64,000 nt of DNA from Alistipes onderdonkii. GTDB taxonomy: Bacteria > Bacteroidota > Bacteroidia > Bacteroidales > Rikenellaceae. Within the stretch, counting starts at the first letter, position 1. The number at the start of each line of letters is the position of its first letter. Both the position numbers and the translations under genes were made by a program. The DNA lies in assembly GCF_025145285.1 (NCBI RefSeq), contig NZ_CP102251.1, positions 2,914,001-2,978,000 on the forward strand. Reading direction: 5' to 3'. This document shows positions 59,355 to 64,000 of the stretch, piece by piece. The notes beneath the pieces are model-generated. The model searched no databases and was not told where the DNA came from. It worked only from the letters and a program-made list of their open reading frames with translations.

Positions 59355-59380
59355 AAACTCCCGGCAACAGCCGGGAGTTT
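59355..59380. terminator. Bidirectional terminator between exonuclease and porin genes
   Basis: AAACTCCCGG and CCGGGAGTTT form a perfect 10-bp stem with loop CAACAG; T residues follow on both strands. Confidence 0.85.
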
Positions 59381-59401
59381 TCGTATTTTCCTGTTGCCGG
59401 G

Positions 59402-60661
59402 TCAGAGCCCCAGCTCCAGCTGGAAGCGGATTTCCCAGCGGTTGTAGTCGGGGTCGAACGATTCGCTGCGGTGGTTGTACGACATGTCGGCCTGTACTTT
59501 CAGGCTGTGGCCGATGATGTAACGGGTGATGCCTACGGTCGTCTGGTTCCAGCGCTTGTACCCCGCAAAGGGTTGTACCTCGTGCTCGGGGAAGAGCGTC
59601 GAATTACGCAGGGCGACCTCCCATTTCTTGTCGAACAGGTAGCTGGTCTGTATGTTGAGCCCCTGCCCGCTGTATACGAAGGCGTTGCTCTGGGGGTCGA
59701 ACAGCGGTCGGTCGCAGCTGCGTCCCATGAAATCGGTATAGAATGCGAAGCCCCGGTATTTGAGGATGAAATCCGCGAAATAGGAGCCGATGTTGCGGGT
59801 CGCGTCGTCCGGCATGATGGCGCCGCGCTGGCCTTTCAGGCGCGATGCCTTGTGGTTGTAGGAGTAGGCTCCGGCCACGAGTATCTTGACCTGCTCCTCG
59901 CCTTCGAAATCCCCCTCCATCACGTCGCCTTTCGACTTGAACCGCCCCAGCGGGTAGAGCTCCAGCCGTCCCGTGTAGGCGAGCCCGCCGTTGGACGAAC
60001 TGCCCCAGTTGCGGCCTTCGCCCAGCGTCACCGAACCTTTGGCCGAGAGGTTGAAGCCCTCGCCCCCGCGCATGTTGTATTCGCCGAAGAACCCGAAATC
60101 GCGGTCGAGGTTGAACTCGCTGTTGACGATGCTGCGGTCGACGAATTGCAGGGCGCTCGAAGAGTTAATGCGCGCCCGGTTGGCCTTGATTTTGGTCTGC
60201 CCGAACCCGATGTTCCACTTGGGACTCGGGACGTAGTAGACGATTGCGTCGCGGACGATGTTCATATTGCCGTTGGGCAGCGGTTCCGTGTCGTAGGAGG
60301 TGAATCCCAGCTGAACCGAATAGACCAGTTTCGGGGAATAGATGTACCCGTCGAAGCGCAGGCGCAGGCGCTTGACCTGCGCATCGGTTTTCGTGAGCGT
60401 GAAATCCTTGTCGAACGAGAGTCCCACCATGTTCTGCATCCGGAAGCGCATTGTCAGCGAGAACCAGTTGCTTTTGGGGCGGAACGTGATGCCCTTGCCG
60501 ACTTCGAGGTTGGGCATGTTGCGTACGCGCTCCAACAGTTCGTGTTCGTCTTCGAGCGAATCGGCGGAGATGAATTCGGTTTGCCTCAGCGGCGAGCGTT
60601 CCTGTGCTGCAGCGATTGCGCAGCTGCACGTTAGCAGGAGCAGAAGGAGTGTCTTTTTCAT
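59402..60661 (-). CDS. Phosphate-selective porin O/P-type outer-membrane porin
   Basis: Outer-membrane barrel of 419 residues with a signal peptide ending at AIAAAQ. The body shows strand after strand of alternating residues (LTMRFRMQNMVGLSF, RLRLRFDGYIYSPKLVYSVQLGF, WNIGFGQTKIKANRARINSSSALQFVDRS), a pattern of the OprP/OprO-type family in Bacteroidetes, and ends in LELGL. The substrate is not known; family names imply phosphate, but Bacteroidetes members are little studied. Its leader on the minus strand contains a short ACAG tetranucleotide repeat. Divergent from tpx. Confidence 0.85.
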   Translation of the reverse strand: MKKTLLLLLLTCSCAIAAAQERSPLRQTEFISADSLEDEHELLERVRNMPNLEVGKGITFRPKSNWFSLTMRFRMQNMVGLSFDKDFTLTKTDAQVKRLRLRFDGYIYSPKLVYSVQLGFTSYDTEPLPNGNMNIVRDAIVYYVPSPKWNIGFGQTKIKANRARINSSSALQFVDRSIVNSEFNLDRDFGFFGEYNMRGGEGFNLSAKGSVTLGEGRNWGSSSNGGLAYTGRLELYPLGRFKSKGDVMEGDFEGEEQVKILVAGAYSYNHKASRLKGQRGAIMPDDATRNIGSYFADFILKYRGFAFYTDFMGRSCDRPLFDPQSNAFVYSGQGLNIQTSYLFDKKWEVALRNSTLFPEHEVQPFAGYKRWNQTTVGITRYIIGHSLKVQADMSYNHRSESFDPDYNRWEIRFQLELGL

Positions 60662-60796
60662 GTCGGTCTTGTCTGTCTGTCTGTTTGTTTCGTTTTGTTT
60701 CGGCCGGGTTCGGGCAAAAATACAAAAAATATGCTCTTACCCGGTTAAGTCGCTGCAAAGTTGGGCGGTAAACCTGAAAAGAATATGAAATAGCCG

Positions 60797-60827
60797 TTGG
60801 AATCTTCCCGAAAAGGAATTAAATTTG
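60797..60827 (+). promoter_or_regulatory. Promoter of tpx
   Basis: TTG at 60797-60799, 20-nt spacer, TAAATTTG at 60820-60827. Leader of about 95 nt before tpx. Confidence 0.6.
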
Positions 60828-60929
60828 TGGTGCGGCATCCGGGTACGGTTTCCGTTGGCGGCATGTTGCCGGACGGACAATAAACCTGCCGGTTTTACGT
60901 TTTATGAAACGACAGAAAAATTAAAGACC

Positions 60930-61436
60930 ATGACAACGACAAAATTCAAGGGCACGCCCGTGCATATCGACGGCGAATTCATCCGGGCCGGCGTCCAGGC
61001 TCCCGATTTCGAATTGGTAAGGGGCGACCTCTCCCCGCTGAAACTCAGCGACCTGAAAGGCAAGCGCGTCGTGCTGAACATATTTCCCAGCCTCGATACG
61101 GGCGTCTGTGCGACTTCGGTGCGAAAATTCAATAAGCTGGCATCTTCGCTGCCCGACACGGTCGTCGTGGCCGTGTCGAAAGACCTGCCTTTCGCGCAGT
61201 CCCGGTTCTGTACGACCGAGGGCATCGCCAACGTCGTTCCCGCGTCGGATTTCCGTGCTGCGGGTTTTGCCGGCGCCTATGGCGTGCTGATGGCCGACGG
61301 CCCGCTGGCCGGGTTGCTCGCCCGTGCCGTGGTGGTGATCGACAAGGCGGGGAAGGTGGTTTACACCCAGCTCGTGCCCGAAATTACCGAGGAACCCGAT
61401 TACGATGCGGCCGTCGAGGCCGTGAAAGCCTTATAA
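60930..61436 (+). CDS. tpx: Thiol peroxidase
   Basis: Peroxiredoxin of 168 residues that reduces hydrogen peroxide and organic peroxides using thioredoxin. The start at 60930 is chosen because MTTTKFKGTPVHIDGE matches the family; the in-frame upstream sequence does not. The peroxidatic Cys60 is in SLDTGVCATS and the resolving Cys94 in SRFCTTEG, as in atypical two-Cys Tpx. It is 17 bp upstream of the monooxygenase gene, so the pair forms an oxidative-stress operon. Confidence 0.96.
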   Translation: MTTTKFKGTPVHIDGEFIRAGVQAPDFELVRGDLSPLKLSDLKGKRVVLNIFPSLDTGVCATSVRKFNKLASSLPDTVVVAVSKDLPFAQSRFCTTEGIANVVPASDFRAAGFAGAYGVLMADGPLAGLLARAVVVIDKAGKVVYTQLVPEITEEPDYDAAVEAVKAL

Positions 61437-61453
61437 ACTTAAATAGTAAAGAA

Positions 61454-61729
61454 ATGATACGATTGAATGTTTTTATCCGTACGACGGATTCCAACCGCGA
61501 GGAAGTGGTAAATACGGCCAGGGAACTGGTGGCGGCTTCGCTCAAGGACGAGGGCTGCGTTGCCTATGACCTGTTCGAAAGCACTACGCGCAATGACGTG
61601 CTGATGATCTGCGAGACGTGGAGCGACGCCAAGGCGCTGGCTGCGCACGAGCAGGCGTCGCATTTCACGACCCTCGTACCGCGCCTGCACCAGCTCAGCG
61701 AGATGAAACTCGAGAAGTTCGTTTTCTGA
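61454..61729 (+). CDS. Antibiotic biosynthesis monooxygenase (ABM)-domain protein
   Basis: Ferredoxin-like dimeric alpha-beta barrel protein of 91 residues in the ABM/YgiN family of putative quinol monooxygenases. RLNVFIRTTDSNREEVVN, EGCVAYDLFEST, VLMICETWSDAKALAAHEQASHF (read in parts) are typical. These proteins act on quinols or similar reduced aromatics. Co-transcribed with tpx, which fits a role in redox defence. Ends 20 bp before a terminator. Confidence 0.9.
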   Translation: MIRLNVFIRTTDSNREEVVNTARELVAASLKDEGCVAYDLFESTTRNDVLMICETWSDAKALAAHEQASHFTTLVPRLHQLSEMKLEKFVF

Positions 61730-61749
61730 TGCCTTGTACGGGAACACAT

Positions 61750-61782
61750 AAAAGCCTCTGTTTCGATACAGGGGCTTTTTTT
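61750..61782 (+). terminator. Terminator of the tpx operon
   Basis: AAAAGCCTCTG pairs with CAGGGGCTTTT (one G-U) and is followed by TTTT. Confidence 0.88.
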
Positions 61783-61952
61783 GCCTTTGACTGCGGCGAA
61801 ACCCTGTCGTAACCGCCGTCCCGCAGCCTGATCCCCGGATACCAAACGATAACCAAAACACATCTAACCCCATCAAGACAAATAATTAACCCGCGCTTTT
61901 CAGCTCAGATTCGACTCTCATATTTAATTTTTTTATACTAACCAAATTTTAT

Positions 61953-63107
61953 ATGACTATGCGAACTAATTATTTGTTGTTCTTTGCAGTTCTTCTGGGA
62001 GCCTTTCCCGCGGCCGGGGCACATGCCGCAGCCGATTCCCTCTCGACCGGCGTGGTGCTTTATTCGCCCTATACGAAGATCGTCGTATCGCCGGGAGCTT
62101 CCATCAATTACAGCGTCGACCTGATCAACAACGGCCATGAAATCCGAACCGAGAACATTGCGCTCGGCGGCCTTCCTTCCTCCTGGAAATACGACATCAA
62201 GTCCGGAGGCTGGAATATCGAGCAGATGGCCGTCCTGCCCGACGAAAAAAAGAATTTCACCCTTACCGTCAACGTCCCGCTGAAGATCAACAAGGGAAGC
62301 TATAAGTTCCATCTCTCGGCGGGCGAAGCCCGGTTGCCGCTCACCATCGTGGTCTCCAAACAGGGGACTTACCAGAGCGAATTCACGACCGATCAGCCCA
62401 ACATGCAGGGCAATTCCAAATCGAATTTCACCTTCAGCACCACACTCCGCAACCAGACCGCCGACCGGCAGCTCTATGCGCTGATGGCCGATGCCCCGCG
62501 GGGCTGGAACGTGGTGTTCAAGCCCAACTATAAGCAGGCGACCTCGGCGCAGGTCGATGCGAATGCCAGCCAGAATATCTCCGTCGAAGTTACGCCCGCG
62601 GCCAATGCCGAGGCCGGAACCTATAAAATCCCCGTGCGTGCCGTCACCAATTCCACCTCCGCGGAACTGACACTCGAAGTCGCCATCACGGGGACGTTCC
62701 AGATGGAGGTGACTACACCCAAGGGGTTGTTGAGCGCCGACATCACGGCGGGCGATACCCGCCGTATCGACCTGGAGGTCGTCAATACCGGATCGTCGGA
62801 GCTGAAGGACATTCAGCTCTCCTCGCGCAAACTCGCCGGGTGGGAACTCTCGTTCGAGCCGTCGAAGATCGCGTCGCTGAAGGCCGGGGCTGCGGCCAAC
62901 GTCACGGCCGAGCTCAAGGCTTCGCCGAAAGCCCTCCCGGGCGATTACGTGGTCGTGATGGATGCCAAGACCCCCGAGGTGACTGCCGATGCGCAGTTCC
63001 GGATTTCGGTGAAGACGCCCCTGTTCTGGGGATGGGTCGGCGTGCTTGTCATCCTGGCTGCCGTGGGAGGGGTCTATTGTCTTTTCCGCAAATACGGAAG
63101 GAGGTAG
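61953..63107 (+). CDS. NEW3-domain membrane-anchored protein
   Basis: Exported protein of 384 residues: signal peptide ending near AHAAA, several repeated immunoglobulin-like NEW3 modules (about 30-130, 150-250 and 260-350), and one C-terminal membrane helix (about 356-376, FWGWVGVLVILAAVGGVYCLF) with a positively charged tail. The soluble part would lie outside the inner membrane. Similar proteins are found next to ABC-2 transporters, and here the ATPase gene begins 3 bp later. A role in export or envelope assembly is likely, but the cargo is unknown. A second start at 61959 is possible. Confidence 0.82.
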   Translation: MTMRTNYLLFFAVLLGAFPAAGAHAAADSLSTGVVLYSPYTKIVVSPGASINYSVDLINNGHEIRTENIALGGLPSSWKYDIKSGGWNIEQMAVLPDEKKNFTLTVNVPLKINKGSYKFHLSAGEARLPLTIVVSKQGTYQSEFTTDQPNMQGNSKSNFTFSTTLRNQTADRQLYALMADAPRGWNVVFKPNYKQATSAQVDANASQNISVEVTPAANAEAGTYKIPVRAVTNSTSAELTLEVAITGTFQMEVTTPKGLLSADITAGDTRRIDLEVVNTGSSELKDIQLSSRKLAGWELSFEPSKIASLKAGAAANVTAELKASPKALPGDYVVVMDAKTPEVTADAQFRISVKTPLFWGWVGVLVILAAVGGVYCLFRKYGRR

Positions 63108-63110
63108 GCC

Positions 63111-63854
63111 ATGGCTGAAGAGGTAATCGTATTGACCGACCTGACGAAAAAATACGGTGCTTTCACGGCAGTAGACCGTATTTGCCTGTCGGTGGCGAAG
63201 GGGGAGGTCTTCGGTTTGCTCGGGCCCAACGGGGCGGGCAAGTCGACTACCATCCTCATGATGCTCGGACTGACCGAACCGACGTCGGGCAATGTCAGCA
63301 TCTGCGGGATTGACGCTACGCACAACCCGATCGAGGTGAAGAGGCGTATCGGCTACCTGCCCGAGGATGTCGGCTTCTACGACGACATGACCGGTGTGGA
63401 GAACCTGATGTATACGGCCGCGCTGAACGGGATTGCGCGCGACGAGGCGCACAGCAGGGCCGTGCGGCTGATGGAGCGCGTCGGATTGGGCGAACAGATG
63501 GAGAAGAAGGCCGGGAAATATTCCCGGGGCATGCGCCAGCGGCTCGGGCTGGCGGACGTGCTTATCAAGCAACCGCAGATCGTCATCCTGGACGAACCTA
63601 CCTCGGGGATCGACCCCGCCGGGGTGCAGGAGTTCATCGCCCTCATAAAACAGCTCAGCAGCGAAGGGCAACTGACCGTGTTGTTCTCTTCGCACAACCT
63701 GGAGCAGGTGCAGAAGGTTTGCGACCGCGTCGGGCTTTTCAACCGGGGGCGGCTCGTGGCACAGATCGGCCTGGAGGAACTGCGGCGCGAAAACCGCGAT
63801 CTGGCCGATGTCTACAACCGCTATTTTACGGAAGGGGGTGGGCAGCATGACTGA
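63111..63854 (+). CDS. ABC transporter ATP-binding protein
   Basis: Cytoplasmic ATPase of 247 residues driving an ABC-2 type exporter. Walker A GPNGAGKST is at residues 38-46, the signature is SRGMRQRLGLA, Walker B is VILDEPTSGIDP, and the switch His is in FSSHNLEQV. It resembles the ATPases of gliding- or drug-export-type ABC-2 systems. It is directly after the NEW3 gene and overlaps the permease gene by 8 bp. Confidence 0.95.
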   Translation: MAEEVIVLTDLTKKYGAFTAVDRICLSVAKGEVFGLLGPNGAGKSTTILMMLGLTEPTSGNVSICGIDATHNPIEVKRRIGYLPEDVGFYDDMTGVENLMYTAALNGIARDEAHSRAVRLMERVGLGEQMEKKAGKYSRGMRQRLGLADVLIKQPQIVILDEPTSGIDPAGVQEFIALIKQLSSEGQLTVLFSSHNLEQVQKVCDRVGLFNRGRLVAQIGLEELRRENRDLADVYNRYFTEGGGQHD

Positions 63855-64000
63855 CCAGAAAGTGCATTCCCCGTTCTGGACGATCGTCCGGAAGGAGATC
63901 GCCGACCATGTGCGCAGCCTGCGGTTCATTATTCTGGTGAGCATCATCGTGCTCACCTGCGCGGGGTCGTTGTATACGGCGCTTACGAATATCGCGGCCG
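63847..64000 (+). CDS. ABC-2 type permease, N-terminal part (cut by right edge)
   Basis: Only the first 51 residues are present. MTDQKVHSPFWTIVRKEIADHVRSLR is the usual amphipathic start of ABC-2 permeases and FIILVSIIVLTCAGSLYTALTN begins the first membrane helix (both read in parts). It overlaps the ATPase gene by 8 bp, so the three genes NEW3, ATPase and permease form one export system. Confidence 0.88.
   Translation, partial: MTDQKVHSPFWTIVRKEIADHVRSLRFIILVSIIVLTCAGSLYTALTNIAA

Noticed and set aside
60825..60929. N-terminal extension of Tpx
   Set aside because: It overlaps the promoter -7 box and has no similarity to thiol peroxidases.

Overview
The window is a chromosomal stretch from a GC-rich member of the Bacteroidales, most like Alistipes (Rikenellaceae). 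This is an inference from several signs: promoters of the Bacteroidetes type (TTTG, 19-20 nt, TAnnTTTG) recur before genes, surface lipoproteins carry acidic residues just after the lipobox Cys, glycoside hydrolases GH92, GH97 and GH20 are present, there is a TonB-dependent receptor of the SusC type, and both GluRS and GlnRS are encoded. No integrase, transposase, CRISPR array or rRNA was seen.

Layout. 1-4666 (minus): a sugar operon with a GntR/HutC regulator, MFS transporter, GH92 mannosidase and the start of a ROK kinase. 5192-5265: tRNA-Ala(GGC), followed by a block of 44-bp tandem repeats. 6004-8884 (minus): korAB, a 2-oxoacid:ferredoxin oxidoreductase. 9599-14016: a NYN/LOTUS RNA-processing protein, then a small phage-derived island (S24 repressor, 94-aa protein, orphan terminase). 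14039-20429: outer-membrane barrel, FMN oxidoreductase, aldose epimerase, gltX and ychF. 20577-35087: glycan region with GH97, an AraC/XylR-type regulator and a plus-strand operon of GH92-PA14, three phosphoesterases, an alpha/alpha-barrel glycosidase and a ROK kinase, then GH20. 35243-40846: an envelope and housekeeping run (low-complexity protein, rsmI, DUF389, acyltransferase, GT2). 40955-49318: glnS, outer-membrane protein, RNA methyltransferase, panB, guaB, DUF3795, guaA. 49947-58723: five genes that look like a surface nucleic-acid capture and degradation system. 58838-64000: exonuclease, porin, tpx-monooxygenase, and a NEW3/ABC export operon cut by the right edge.

How the genes work together. 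The two GH92/ROK units fit host or fungal mannose-glycan use: secreted mannosidases release mannose, transporters import it and ROK kinases phosphorylate it. The second unit adds phosphodiesterase and phosphatase activities and so may target phosphorylated glycans. The 49947-58723 locus joins two surface lipoproteins with OB-fold-like domains, a beta-beta-alpha metal nuclease, an EEP phosphodiesterase and a TonB-dependent receptor. I infer binding, cutting and import of extracellular nucleic acid.

Two related structured elements lie directly before panB and guaA. In their long stems every non-Watson-Crick pair is a G-U pair on the coding strand, which suggests RNA leaders rather than plain DNA repeats. 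These elements and the nucleic-acid locus are the most promising undescribed material in the window.
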